From: Mycoplasmataceae bacterium
Lineage (GTDB): Bacteria > Bacillota_I > Bacilli_A > Mycoplasmatales > Mycoplasmoidaceae
Assembly (NCBI GenBank): GCA_016288695.1
Contig: JAEELD010000004.1
Coordinates: forward strand, 1 to 62,851
DNA: 62,851 nt
Reading direction: 5' to 3'
Shown here in pieces: positions 10,007 to 20,970 of this stretch (positions are counted from its first letter, which is position 1; each line of letters opens with the position of its first letter). The position numbers and the translations under genes were made by a program. The notes below the pieces were generated by a model, which saw only the letters and a program-made list of their open reading frames with translations, had not been told where the DNA came from and did no database searches.

Positions 10007-10605
10007 TGAAAAATATAGAAGCAATTAATTTATTAGTTGATAAATTAAGAAGATTACCAGGTGTGACTGAGAAACAGGCAAATAACATCTGTAATGCATT
10101 AATAGAAAGCAATAATGATGAAGTTGATTCATTAATATTTTCAATAAAAAATTTAAAGAAAGTAGTTAAATTATGTAAACAATGTAATAACATATCGCAA
10201 AATGATTTATGTGAAATTTGTTCTAATCCATTAAGAAATACAAAACAATTATGCATAGTTAATTCATGTGATGATATAGAAAAAATTGAACAGACAAATA
10301 GTTATTTAGGATTATACTTAGTTGTGCCATCTGTCAATATAAAAAAGAATAAATTAATTAATGAACATTCAATTTTACAACTTAAAGAACTAATGAACAA
10401 ATTTCAATTTATTGACATATTGATCGCAACAAATTTAACTCCAAATGGCGAAGCTACAGCCTTTTACTTAAAAAAAATAATTAATGACATTTTTCCAAAT
10501 GTTAGTTTGTATAGGATCGCTATAGGCTTGCCATTAAATTCTGATTTGAGTTATTCAGATGTTGAAACATTATCAATGGCAATAAAAAATAAGACAAAGT
10601 ATTAA
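10006..10605 (+). CDS. recR: Recombination mediator protein RecR
   Basis: The 199-aa protein has the family layout: an N-terminal helix-hairpin-helix (LRRLPGVTEKQANNICNAL, about 14-32), a four-Cys zinc finger (Cys57, 60, 69, 72), then a Toprim domain beginning LCIVNSCDDIEKIE and a C-terminal part. RecR works with RecO and RecF to load RecA at gaps. The ATG overlaps the ebfC stop by one base, indicating translational coupling. Confidence 0.95.
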   Translation: MKNIEAINLLVDKLRRLPGVTEKQANNICNALIESNNDEVDSLIFSIKNLKKVVKLCKQCNNISQNDLCEICSNPLRNTKQLCIVNSCDDIEKIEQTNSYLGLYLVVPSVNIKKNKLINEHSILQLKELMNKFQFIDILIATNLTPNGEATAFYLKKIINDIFPNVSLYRIAIGLPLNSDLSYSDVETLSMAIKNKTKY

Positions 10606-10609
10606 AAAT

Positions 10610-12910
10610 ATGAATAATTCATCAATAGATTTTTTTTTAAAGAAAATAAAAAATAATGATTTTAATTTTAAGATTTCAGATTTTTTAGCATTTGTAAATA
10701 AAGAAAATATTGATATTTATTCTAAATATTTGCAAAAAATAATGAATTATCTTTTAGGTTTAGTTAATGATTTTATAAATTTTAAATTTGATTCCATACC
10801 TGGAGAAAATCTTTTTTTTCAATATTTAGAAATAACAGACAACATCTCTTTGATTAAAAAATTAGATAGTAATATTTTGTCAACAAATTTTGATTTTTTC
10901 AAGTTTATTAAAAAAAGAATTCAATTTATTAGAAAGAAATTAAAAATTTGAGAGTATAAGTATTATGCTTTAGAAAAACCAGAAGTTTCAGATACAATTT
11001 ATGATCTTGTACTTAAAGAATTAAATTTTATTGAGCAAAAATTTCCAAATCTTGCAATAAAATCTTCTCCTACAAGTAAGCTAGGAGGTGCAATCAGCAA
11101 TAAATTTCAAAAAGTCGAACATAAATTTCCTATGCTATCATTGTCTAATGCTTTTAATATTGATGATTTAAAAAAGTTTGATGCTAGCATCAAAAAGAAA
11201 ACTTCTAGTATTAAAAATATAAGTTATGTTGTTGAACCAAAAATAGATGGTTTAAGTATTTCATTAATTTACAATAATGGGTTGTTGGTGCAAGGGTTAA
11301 CTAGGGGAGATGGAAAATTTGGGGAGGATGTAACTAAAAATATTTTGATGGTAGATTCTATTCCAAAAAAAATAAAGTATTGCGGTAAATATCTTGAAGT
11401 AAGAGGAGAAATTTTTTTAGACTTTAAGCAATTTGAATTGATAAATTCATCTATAAAAGATGAAAAAGATAAATTTGCTAATCCACGAAATGCTGCATCT
11501 GGAACAATAAGAAGATTAAACACGAATTTAGTTAAAGAACGAAAACTTCAATTTATTGGTTATCATATTCCTGATTTTTCATCAATTAAAGAATTAAAAA
11601 TTTCTAAGCAGAGCGAAGTCTTATTAAAACTTAAATCTTTTGGATTTAGGGTTCATGATAATGTTTATCATTGTAATAGTATTGATGATGCATATAAAGA
11701 TGTAGTTAAATTAGAGCAAAATCAGAATGGATTGCTATATCCAATAGATGGTGCTGTTGTTAAAGTTGATGAAATAAGTTTATATGATAAGTTAGGGTAT
11801 ACTTCAAAATTTCCACATTGAGCAATTGCATATAAATTTGTTCCAGAGGAGGCTAAAACTAAGTTATTATCCATTTCAACAAGTGTTGGTAGAACTGGAA
11901 AAATTACTTATGTAGCAAATCTTAAACCAATAGAATTATCAGGTTCAAGAATTTCATCAGCGACATTGAATAATGCAAACTATATAAAAACTAAGGATAT
12001 AAGAGTAGGGGACACAGTAATAGTTTATAAAGCAGCAGAAATTATTCCATATATTAAAGAATCAGTGAAAGAAGATAGAGGTCAAAATATAAAACCATTT
12101 GTTGCGCCTGATCATTGTCCTATTTGTAATTCAAAATTAGAAAAAAAGAATGATTCTGATGTAGATCAATATTGTGTTAATACTTCATGCCCAGCAAGAG
12201 TATTAAATTCAATAATTCATTATTGTAGCAAAGATGCAATGGATATTCAAGGCTTAAGTGAAAAAACTATTGCTAAATATTTTAAATTGGGTTATTTAAA
12301 GAATATACAAGATATATATAAATTAAATGATAAGCGTGTAGATATAATAGAGAATGTCTTTAATAAAAAATTTAAGACTTTTAATAATGTTATTTATTTT
12401 ATTAATCTTTCAAAAACAAAATCATTAGAAAAATTATTATATGCATTAGGGATATTAAATGTTGGCTCTGTTTTGGCAGAAAAGTTGGCAAAACATTATA
12501 AAAATATTGATAATTTAATGTCTGCTTCAATCGATGAACTTATTCAATTAAAAGATATTGGTTTAACTGTTTCTAAATCTATTTATGAATGATTTCACAA
12601 TAGTGAAAATATTAAATTAATAAATGAATTAAAGATAGCTGGAGTTAATATGACATTTTTAGAGCGTAATATTTCTTTAGCTAATAAACAAAGTGAATTT
12701 TATAAAAAGAACATATGCATAACGGGCAGTTTTGAGATTCCACGTGATCAAATTAAGAGTAAACTGATTGAAAAATATGATGCAAATATTCTAGATAGTG
12801 TTTCAAAGTCATTAGATTATTTAATAGTCGGCAGTAATGGCGGCAGCAAAATAGAAAAAGCGAAAAAAATTGGCATCAAGTTGATTTATAATAAAATTTG
12901 AGAAAATTAG
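10610..12910 (+). CDS. ligA: NAD-dependent DNA ligase with N-terminal extension
   Basis: The 766-aa frame is read through TGA codons at 10949, 11819, 12590 and 12899. The NAD-binding Ia domain (WEYKYYALEKPEVSDTIYD) starts only near residue 114, so about 96 residues precede it compared with E. coli LigA. The adenylated lysine is Lys211 in VEPKIDG. The zinc finger uses Cys503, 506, 522 and 527, followed by helix-hairpin-helix repeats and a C-terminal BRCT domain (about 687-766) with TGSFEIPR and YLIVGSNGGSK. It seals nicks in replication and repair. The extra N-terminal part is Asn/Ile/Phe-rich and unrecognised. An internal Met near base 10742 is possible, but no start lies just before domain Ia. 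Confidence 0.92.
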
Positions 12911-12914
12911 TAAC

Positions 12915-14246
12915 ATGATAAAAATTAAAAATTCTTCTACAAATGAATATTTTCACATAGATATAAATAAACAATTAACTATTTATAATTGTGGTCCTAC
13001 TTTATATAACCATATTCATATAGGCAATTTACGTCCTCTTATTGTTTTCGATATATTTTATCGATATTTACTTCGAATAGGATGTAACGTTAAGTATGTT
13101 CATAATTTAACTGATATTGATGATAAAATTATCAATCGTGCAGAAGAGTTACATAAGGCTGAATTAGAGATTACAAATTTTTATCATAAGGAATATTTAA
13201 AAATATTTGATGAGCTAAATGTAAAAAAGATGGATATTATGCCAAAAGTTTCAGATAACATAACTGGAATAATCGAAATGATAGAAAAAATTGTTGATAA
13301 TGGCTTTGCATATGTCTCCAACGGTGATGTTTACTTTAAAACCAACATGATTAAAGATTATGGTTCAGTATCTGGGCAAAATATAGATAATTTAATTTCT
13401 GGTGCTCGTGTTGCTTCTAATGAGGATAAGGCAAGTCCTTTGGATTTTGCCTTGTGGAAGTCCACTAAAAAAGGCATTGGATGAAAAACAAAATGAAATG
13501 AACATGGTAGACCTGGTTGGCATTCAGAGTGTGTATTTTTAATTAATAAATATATTGGTAAACAAGTTTCTATTCATGGCGGTGGAGTGGATTTAAAATT
13601 TCCTCACCATGAAAATGAAAATGCCCAAAACATTGCTTTGAATGGCATTCCATTAGCTAAATGTTGGATGCATGTTGGGCATTTAAATGTTAATAATCAA
13701 AAAATGTCCAAATCGTTGAATAATTTTATTTTGGTTAAAGATAACCTAAAAGAATATAGTGGTAATGCAATTAGATGATTTTTAATTTCGACAAATTATG
13801 AAAAACCAATTAATTACTCAAGTAAAATATTAGATTCATTTACTAATGAAATTTATTTGTTATTTTCTAATTTAAATTTGGGAATTATTACATTGCATAA
13901 TGCAAAAAAGGGATTTGAGTTAGAAAATAATTTAGATTTTGCTTTACCAAAAGAATTTATTGAAGCTTTAGATGATAATTTAAATACACCTAATGCAATA
14001 AGTGTTGTTTGGAATTGTGTGAAATGTATATCCAAATTGATAAAAGAAAAACAATATCAAGAATTAATTACTAAATTAAAAGAAATATTGTCTATGATTG
14101 ATGTTTTAGGTTTAAAATATTCAAATCCACTTTCTGATGAAAGCATATTGGTCCTAGTTAATAAATGAAATTCTGCAATTAAATTAGGTGATTATAAAAA
14201 GGCAGATGAACTACGTGAAGTTTTGAAGAAAAAGAAGATTATTTAA
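12915..14246 (+). CDS. cysS: Cysteinyl-tRNA synthetase
   Basis: The 443-aa class I synthetase is read through TGA at 13482, 13494, 13776 and 14166. The N-terminus has the zinc ligand Cys26 in [10 protein letters not shown] and the HIGH-type motif HIHIGN at 33-38. Cys206 in WHSEC and His231-His232-Glu233 in FPHHEN complete the zinc site that gives cysteine specificity. KMSKS is at 263-267. The stop at 14244-14246 leaves 2 bases before the convergent membrane protein gene. Confidence 0.96.
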
Positions 14247-14248
14247 AT

Positions 14249-14860
14249 TTATTTTTTGGATGTTTTCTTATTATTCCTAAAATTGATGTAATTAATAACA
14301 ATTGGTGATATTGATAATAGAACAGAAAAAACAGCAAAAGTCAACATTCATCATCATGTTGGTTTTAAAATGAATTTGTTTTCTCGTTTATTAAATTTTA
14401 ATAGTAAATTTTCCAAAATATCATCTGTAAATTGGTGAGAGTTAAAAGTATTTGAACAATAAATAATGAATAATATTATATTAAGAAAAATCCCAGTAGC
14501 AATCCCAATATTTGATAAAACATATTGCTTATTGAACTTAGATTTTGTAAGTCAGAGAATATAAAACAGCAAAAGTGAAGTAAATAAAAAAATAACAACA
14601 ACTAATATAAAAAAATTATTTCATCAATCAAATGTTACTTGCGTTTTTTCAATGTCATAAGTCCAAAAACCTGCATGATATAATAATGGAAGCGATTTTT
14701 TATGTCAACTATGTGTACCATATCTTTGTCCTGTGAATGAATTTATAGCAAAAATAATGATGAGTAAAAAAACAGAAATAAATAAAAAAATATAATTAAA
14801 AATTTTTTTCTTGTATTTAATATCCTTGTTATTAATTGAATTAATATTTTGGTTTTTCAT
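14249..14860 (-). CDS. Four-TM membrane protein of unknown function
   Basis: This 203-aa gene is invisible when TGA is read as stop, because it contains eight TGA codons, including a Trp-Trp pair and a Trp-Trp-Trp run. The start is ATG at 14858-14860 (complement) and the stop TAA at 14249-14251. The N-terminus is basic (MKNQNINSINNKDIKYKKKI). Hydrophobic segments lie at about 21-40, 83-103, 115-133 and 171-190, with a Trp/His-rich loop at 46-80 and a basic C-terminal tail. It ends 2 bases from cysS. I do not recognise the family. The gyrA stop lies 28 bases upstream of its start, so it may be the last gene of the gyrase transcript. Confidence 0.75.
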
Positions 14861-14888
14861 ATGAAATACTTTATATCTGTATTTTACA

Positions 14889-17408
14889 CTAATTAGGTGT
14901 ATTGGTTATTTTTTCAGTATCTAACAATTCCTTTTTAAGAACAGCAATATCCTTTACTCGATCATCTTCATTTTCAATGTTTACAAGTTTTACACCACTT
15001 GTATTTCTACCAGTCTCGCGGATTTGTGATACAGGTATTCTAATAATTTTATTTTTTATTGTAATTATTAATATTTCATCATCAATATTTACAGATTTTA
15101 TTGATACTAGTTGTCCAGTTTTAACAGTTACTTTTAATGCTTTTACTCCCTTTGCGTTTCTATTAGTTTTTCTGTATTCTTCAATGGGCGTTAATTTTCC
15201 TATACCTTTTTTGCCTATTGACAATATAAATTTCCCTTGATTAAAAGTTGACACTCCTATAATTTCTCCATTTGGTATTTTCATCCCCTTCACACCAGCT
15301 GCTGTTCTTCCCATAGGTCTGACACAAGAATGATCAAATCTTATTACTTGCCCATTGCTTGCCCCCATAATAATATCAGTTTCATTTTGTGGAATCTTTA
15401 ATACATCAAATAACACATCATTTTCCTTAAGTGTAATGCATTTTTTTCCAGCCTTATTTATATTTTCAAACAATGCAATTGATGTTTTTTTAATAATGCC
15501 TTTTTTTGTAACAAAAAATAAATAGTTATCAGATTCATATTTATCAACTGATAAAAGAGTGATAATGTTTTCATTTTTTTCAATGCCAGGGATAAAACTA
15601 ATGGCAGGAAGACCTTTTGAGATTCTACTACCTTGCGGGAATTGGTGTCCACGCATCCTATAGACTTTACCCTTATTTGTAAATATTAAAACATCAACAT
15701 GTGTGTTTGAAATAATTATTCTTGATACATCATCATCACTATACGTTGATGTGCCAATTACTCCAACACCACCTCTATTTTGCGTTCTATATGTATCAAC
15801 TGGGAGTCTTTTCACATACCCACGACTACTAACTGTTAATAAAATATCCTGTTTTTTTATTAAATCTTCGTCAGATATATCCATTTCTTGATCCAAAAAA
15901 ACTTCAGTTTTACGTTTATCACCAAATTTTTTGTCTAACAATTCTAGTCTATTAATGATATTTTCTATTTGTCTTTCACGTTTAGACAATAGATCATTGA
16001 AATCATTTATCTCAAAAGTCAATTTTTCTAGTTCTTTTGTAATTTTTTCATGTTCTAGTCCACTAAGCGTTCGTAGACGCATGTCAAGAATAGCTTTAGC
16101 TTGTTTATTGTCTAAATTATATTTAGATATAAGTTCATTTGTTGCTTGATTGTCAGTTTCAGATTGTCGAATTATTTTTATTACGCCATCTATATTAGAC
16201 ATTGCAATATTTAGTCCTTCTAAGATGTGTTTACGTTCAATATCATTTTTTAGATTAAAATTAATTTTTCTATTTAATACATTTATCTGGTGGTTTAAAT
16301 ATATTTCAAGTGCTTGCTTAATGCTTAATAATTTTGGTTCACCATTAACTAATGCAAGCATGTTGACATAGAAAGATGATTGAAGTTGAGTTTTTTTGTA
16401 AAGCTGGTTCATAATAACTTCAGGCGAAACATCACGTTTAGTTTCGATTACTATTCTTATACCCTCTCTTGATGACTCATCTCTTAAATCAGCTATACCA
16501 GGAATTCCATTATTATCTGCATTTTTAGAACTTGATAACTCAGCAATTTTTTCAATTAAGTTTTTCTTATTTACTTGATATGGGATTTCAGTAAAAATTA
16601 TTGTTGATTTTCCTGTAGAGTCATTAGTTGTGTAACTTCCTTTTGCTCTAACGACAATATTACCATGGCCAGTTGAGAAATAATCATTTATTCCTTTTGC
16701 ACCAATAATTTGTGCACCTGTAGGAAAATCAGGCCCTTTTATAACTGTTTTTAATTCTTCAATTGTGCATTCAGGATTATTAGAAATTAATTTTATTCCT
16801 GCAATAAGTTCACTTAGGTTATGCGGTGGGATATTAGTTGCCATTCCAACAGCAATACCATTAGCACCATTTGCAAGTAAGTTGGGGAATAAAGATGGAA
16901 GAACTGTAGGCTCTGTTTCACTGCCATCATAGTTATCAACAAAATTAACAGTGTTTTTATCAATATCTTCTAACATTGAATCAGCTATTTTGCTCATTCT
17001 AGTTTCAGTATAACGCATAGCTGCAGCAGAATCACCATCTATTGATCCAAAATTCCCATGCCCATCAATTAATGTATATCTCATAGAAAAATCTTGCGCC
17101 ATACGAACCATAGTTTCATAAACTGCTGTATCACCATGTGGATGGTATTTACCTATAACTTCACCAACTAATCTTGCTGATTTTTTGTATGGACGTGAAG
17201 AAGACATCCCTAATCCATATGCTGCGTAAAGAATTCTTCTATGAACAGGTTTAAATCCATCCCTTGCATCAGGTAAAGCTCTTGCAACAATAACAGACAT
17301 TGAGTATTCCAAGAAGGAATTTTTCAATTCTTGTGTTATTGGCTTTTCAATAATTTTAGTTTGATTTTGTTGTTCTTTTATTAAATTTTCATCTCTATTT
17401 GTTGCCAT
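14889..17408 (-). CDS. gyrA: DNA gyrase subunit A
   Basis: The 839-aa protein forms the breakage-reunion part of gyrase. The catalytic tyrosine is Tyr133 in [10 protein letters not shown]. The quinolone-resistance region reads [12 protein letters not shown], with Thr94 and Glu98 at the E. coli Ser83 and Asp87 positions, both natural variants elsewhere. The C-terminal domain carries a GyrA-box-like QNRGGVG near 541-547 and repeated beta-pinwheel motifs ([20 protein letters not shown]), which favours GyrA over ParC. It starts 12 bases after gyrB with a GGAG ribosome site. Confidence 0.95.
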   Translation of the reverse strand: MATNRDENLIKEQQNQTKIIEKPITQELKNSFLEYSMSVIVARALPDARDGFKPVHRRILYAAYGLGMSSSRPYKKSARLVGEVIGKYHPHGDTAVYETMVRMAQDFSMRYTLIDGHGNFGSIDGDSAAAMRYTETRMSKIADSMLEDIDKNTVNFVDNYDGSETEPTVLPSLFPNLLANGANGIAVGMATNIPPHNLSELIAGIKLISNNPECTIEELKTVIKGPDFPTGAQIIGAKGINDYFSTGHGNIVVRAKGSYTTNDSTGKSTIIFTEIPYQVNKKNLIEKIAELSSSKNADNNGIPGIADLRDESSREGIRIVIETKRDVSPEVIMNQLYKKTQLQSSFYVNMLALVNGEPKLLSIKQALEIYLNHQINVLNRKINFNLKNDIERKHILEGLNIAMSNIDGVIKIIRQSETDNQATNELISKYNLDNKQAKAILDMRLRTLSGLEHEKITKELEKLTFEINDFNDLLSKRERQIENIINRLELLDKKFGDKRKTEVFLDQEMDISDEDLIKKQDILLTVSSRGYVKRLPVDTYRTQNRGGVGVIGTSTYSDDDVSRIIISNTHVDVLIFTNKGKVYRMRGHQFPQGSRISKGLPAISFIPGIEKNENIITLLSVDKYESDNYLFFVTKKGIIKKTSIALFENINKAGKKCITLKENDVLFDVLKIPQNETDIIMGASNGQVIRFDHSCVRPMGRTAAGVKGMKIPNGEIIGVSTFNQGKFILSIGKKGIGKLTPIEEYRKTNRNAKGVKALKVTVKTGQLVSIKSVNIDDEILIITIKNKIIRIPVSQIRETGRNTSGVKLVNIENEDDRVKDIAVLKKELLDTEKITNTPN

Positions 17409-17420
17409 ATTTAATCTCCA

Positions 17421-19475
17421 TTAAATATCTAAATTTTTTACAAATTTAGCATTGCTAGATATAAATTCTTTTCTTGGGTTTACATCATCTCCCATCAAAA
17501 AAGAAAATTGTTTATCAGCTTCTATTGCGTCTTCAATTGTAAATTTATGTAATTTTCTAACTGTTGGGTCCATAGTGGTTTCCCACAATTGATCAGGATT
17601 CATTTCACCTAAACCTTTATATCTTTGGATATCAAATTTACTATCTTTTTTAGCTAAAGACTTTAAATTTTCTAATTCCTCATTATTGTATGCATATGTA
17701 ATTTTTTTGTCTTGGGTAAATTTGTATAGCGGAGGGACAGCAGCATAAATATGACCATGTTCAATTAAAGGTCTCATGTATCTGAAGAAGAATGTTAATA
17801 ATAGAATACGAATATGTGCTCCATCCACATCAGCATCTGTCATGATGACTATTTTGTCATATCTAAGTTTATCAATTGAGAACTCAGGCATAACTCCTGC
17901 ACCAACCGCGGTTATGATTGCATTTATTTCTTCTGATTCAAAAATTCTTTCAGTTTTTGCTTTTTCAACATTTAATATCTTTCCACGTAATGGCAAAATA
18001 GCTTGATAATATCTATCTCTTCCCAATTTTGCACTTCCACCAGCTGAATCACCTTCCACAATATAAATTTCACTTATGCTATGGTCTTTTGTTGCACAAT
18101 CTGCTAATTTACCTGGCAATGTGCCAACATCAAAAGGTGATTTTCTTCTTACTGCTTCTTTTGCCGCAATTGATTTAATTCTTGATTCTTTTGCTAAATT
18201 AATTTTATTGACTATTAAAGAGGCTTCATCAGGATTTTCATTTAAGAATTTTTCAAAAATTTCACCAGTTACTGAATTAACAACTTGTCTAACTTCAGTA
18301 TTTCCTAGTTTTTGTTTTGTTTGTCCATCATATTGTGGATCAGGGTGTTTTATAGAAATTATTGCAGCTAGTCCTTCTATAGTATCTTCTTTTGAATATT
18401 TGTCATCTTGTTCTTTTAAGAATTTATTTCTTAATGCATATGAATTTAGCACACGAGTTAATGCTAATTTGAAACCCTCTTCATGAGTGCCCCCATCTGC
18501 AGTGTCAATATTGTTACAAAAAGTATAAATAGATGATGTGTAGGAAGCATTATATTGGAATGCGACTTCAACTTTTATTTTAAAGATTAATGGTTTTGTT
18601 GGGTCATTAGGATCAATGCGATTGGCTGATTTAACCATTGATTCTTTTTCACCATAAATAACTGATTCAAAAAGTTTATTTTTATCAGCATTAATATCAG
18701 ATATATATGAAATTATTCCATTAGGGTAATTGAATGTATCTTTTGTATTTAAATTTTCATCAATGAAAATAATTGTTGCATTTTTATTTAAATATGCCAC
18801 TTTTTTTAAATGAGAAGATATTAAATCATGATCAAATGGATATTTTTCCATAACAGTAAAATCTGGAAAAAATTCTATTGTCGTACCTTGTAATTTATCA
18901 GATTTTCCAATAGTTTTTAATGGAGTATTTAGTTTACCACCATCTTTAAAATCTATATAATATTGATTATGATTTCGACAAACCCATACTTTCATTCATT
19001 TACTTAATGCATTTGTAACAGATGCACCAACACCATGTAAACCACCAGAAGTTTTATATGAATCATTATCAAATTTACCACCTGCATGTAAAATTGTTAA
19101 AACAACTTCTACAGTAGGTTTTCCTTCTTCAGGATGCATTTCTATTGGTATTCCTCGCCCATTATCTTCAACAATTACTGACCCCTGTTTTGTTAAAGTC
19201 ACTATAACTTTATTACCATATCCACATGCTATTTCATCAATTGAATTATCAATGATTTCCCAAGCCATATGGTGTAAACCATTTATTCCAGTTGAACCAA
19301 TATACATTCCTGGACGTTTTCTAACCGCTTCTAGACCTTTAAGAACATGTATAGATTTAGCATTATATTTTTGTGCTTGTTCCATTAAGTGTTGTTCTTC
19401 ATCTACAACAAGATCAGCATTTCTATTTAAAAATTCTTCAACATTTTTTATTACTTTTTCTTCAGGTTTCGACAT
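17421..19475 (-). CDS. gyrB: DNA gyrase subunit B
   Basis: The 684-aa protein includes one TGA (Trp160 at 18996-18998). The GHKL ATPase domain shows [10 protein letters not shown] (72-81), EDNGRGIP (103-110) and the [15 protein letters not shown] lid. The Toprim domain shows [22 protein letters not shown] and DADVDGAHI. The first about 33 residues precede the conserved [20 protein letters not shown] block and are longer than in E. coli. Met31 is an alternative start. It pairs with gyrA downstream, and gyrase introduces negative supercoils. Confidence 0.95.
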
Positions 19476-19510
19476 AGTTTACTTTCTATATATTTTTTTG
19501 TTAATTAGTT

Positions 19511-19552
19511 AATAAAAAAAAGAACACATATTTTTGACAAAGCAAAAATATG
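19511..19552 (-). terminator. Candidate intrinsic terminator of rplK-rplA
   Basis: On the minus strand a perfect 10-bp stem (CATATTTTTG / CAAAAATATG, 19527-19552, 6-base loop) is followed by TGTTCTTTTTTTTATT. It lies between rplA and gyrB, which are transcribed in the same direction, and could separate the two units. The stem is AT-rich and therefore weak. Confidence 0.5.
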
Positions 19553-19565
19553 GAGAAATTCTTAA

Positions 19566-19598
19566 TTTTACTATATTAATTATATTAATATAGTAAAA
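19566..19598. repeat. 15-bp perfect inverted repeat between gyrB and rplA
   Basis: TTTTACTATATTAAT (19566-19580) and ATTAATATAGTAAAA (19584-19598) are perfect arms around a 3-base loop. It sits 11 bases after the rplA stop. It may be a second termination or mRNA-stabilising hairpin, or a binding site. No U-run follows directly. Confidence 0.6.
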
Positions 19599-19608
19599 AC
19601 AATAAAAA

Positions 19609-20280
19609 TTATTTAATTCTTATAGATGGTCCAAAGGTTGATGAAATAAAAATTGATTGTATATAGTCACCTTTAACTGTGGATGGACGTTTTGAAAGAA
19701 TAAAATTGACAATATACTCTATATTCTCAACTATTTCTTCAATTTTTGATGACTTTTTCCCAATTACTATGTGCACATTACCATATGTATCAGTTCTGTA
19801 TTTAGATTTACCTTTTTTAAATTCTTTGATTGCCTTTAATACATCCTTAGTTACATTTCCATTTTTAGGATTAGGCATTAAGCCTTTTGGTCCTAGTATT
19901 TTACCTAATGTACTGATTTTAGGCATAAATTTTGGACTAGTAATCAATACATCAAAACCAAGTCAATTTTCTTTAATCTCTGCAATTTTTTCTTCGCCAC
20001 CAAAGAAGTCCGCACCAGCTTTTTTTGCTTCCTCTTCAGAAATTGAGTCATCAATAACCAATATTTTATTTGTTTTTCCAAAATAATGTGGAAGTGAAAG
20101 TGTGCCTCGCAATTGCTGTTCTGCTTTTGATGTGTCAACATTTAACTTGATTGCAATGTCTATTGACTCATCAAATTTAGCATAAGCTATATCTTTTACT
20201 AGTTTTACAGCATCATGATATGAATAAATTTTTTTGTTATCGATTAGTTTCTTAGCATTTATATATTTTTTCCCTGGCAT
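19609..20280 (-). CDS. rplA: 50S ribosomal protein L1
   Basis: The 223-aa protein includes Trp encoded by TGA at 19963-19965. Conserved blocks are MPGKKYINAKKLID at the start, the family sequence LGKILGPKGLMPNPKNGNV, and KSKYRTDTYGNVHIVIGKKS. L1 forms the ribosomal L1 stalk on 23S rRNA and in many bacteria represses its own rplK-rplA mRNA. It starts 2 bases after the rplK stop. Two hairpins follow its stop. Confidence 0.96.
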
Positions 20281-20282
20281 TG

Positions 20283-20753
20283 TTATTTATCCTTTTTTTT
20301 GTTGGAATTTAGTACTGGAGTTAAATCTAAATCTTTAATCTTTATTCCCATTTGTTTTGCTGTTCCAGCAATCATTCTAAGCCCCATTTCATCATCATAC
20401 GCATTAAGATCTTCTTTTTTTTGCTTAACAATTGCTAATGCTTGCTCTTTTGTAATAGTAGCTACATTATCTGTTAATTGATTTTTTCCACCCTTTTCAA
20501 TTTCTGCTGCTCTTTTTAAAAGAACAGAAGCAGGGGTTGATTTACATACAAATTTAAATGATTTATCAGAAAAAGTAGTGATTACACAAGGGACAATATC
20601 ACCATTACGTTCCTTTCGTGTAGCATCATTAAATTGTTTGCAAAATTCTGCCATATTAATGCCATATGATGCTAAAGTTGGTCCAGGTTTAGCTTGACCA
20701 CCAATTAATTGAACAACAGCCACACGTATAATCTTTTTTTGTTTTGCAGCCAC
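20283..20753 (-). CDS. rplK: 50S ribosomal protein L11
   Basis: The 156-aa protein has the typical L11 N-terminus with the proline-rich GGQAKPGPTLASYGINM and the C-terminal RNA-binding domain (KQMGIKIKD). It is slightly longer than the usual 142 aa because of a lysine-rich tail. The start codon appears to be GTG at 20751-20753, supported by AAGGAGGA (complement of 20761-20768) seven bases upstream. No in-frame ATG lies nearby. L11 binds the GTPase-associated region of 23S rRNA. Confidence 0.95.
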   Translation of the reverse strand: MAAKQKKIIRVAVVQLIGGQAKPGPTLASYGINMAEFCKQFNDATRKERNGDIVPCVITTFSDKSFKFVCKSTPASVLLKRAAEIEKGGKNQLTDNVATITKEQALAIVKQKKEDLNAYDDEMGLRMIAGTAKQMGIKIKDLDLTPVLNSNKKKDK

Positions 20754-20806
20754 AAGTAAATCCTCCTTAAAAAATATAATTTATGAATACTCTACGTAGT
20801 AACAAC

Positions 20807-20824
20807 GTAATAAATATTTATTAC
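20807..20824. repeat. 18-bp palindrome in the rplK leader
   Basis: GTAATAAATATTTATTAC is a perfect palindrome about 55 bases upstream of the rplK start. It could form a hairpin in the leader RNA or serve as a DNA dyad. Two direct copies of CATGCTACAAA (20834-20844 and 20865-20875) lie just upstream on the minus-strand transcript. The function is unknown; a leader role in L1 autoregulation is only a hypothesis. Confidence 0.5.
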
Positions 20825-20970
20825 TCCTACATACATGCTACAAATAATAAAGTTTTTGTCGCTTCATGCTACAAAGTATATAAGCATGAATAATAAAATG
20901 ATACTATTTAATTTAATTAAAAAACTATAAAGTTATATTTTTCAATAAATATCAAACTAAATGTTTAATG

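Noticed and set aside
14889-19475. Topoisomerase IV (parE-parC) instead of gyrase
   Set aside because: The A subunit has a GyrA-box-like QNRGGVG and full pinwheel repeats, so gyrase is the better call.
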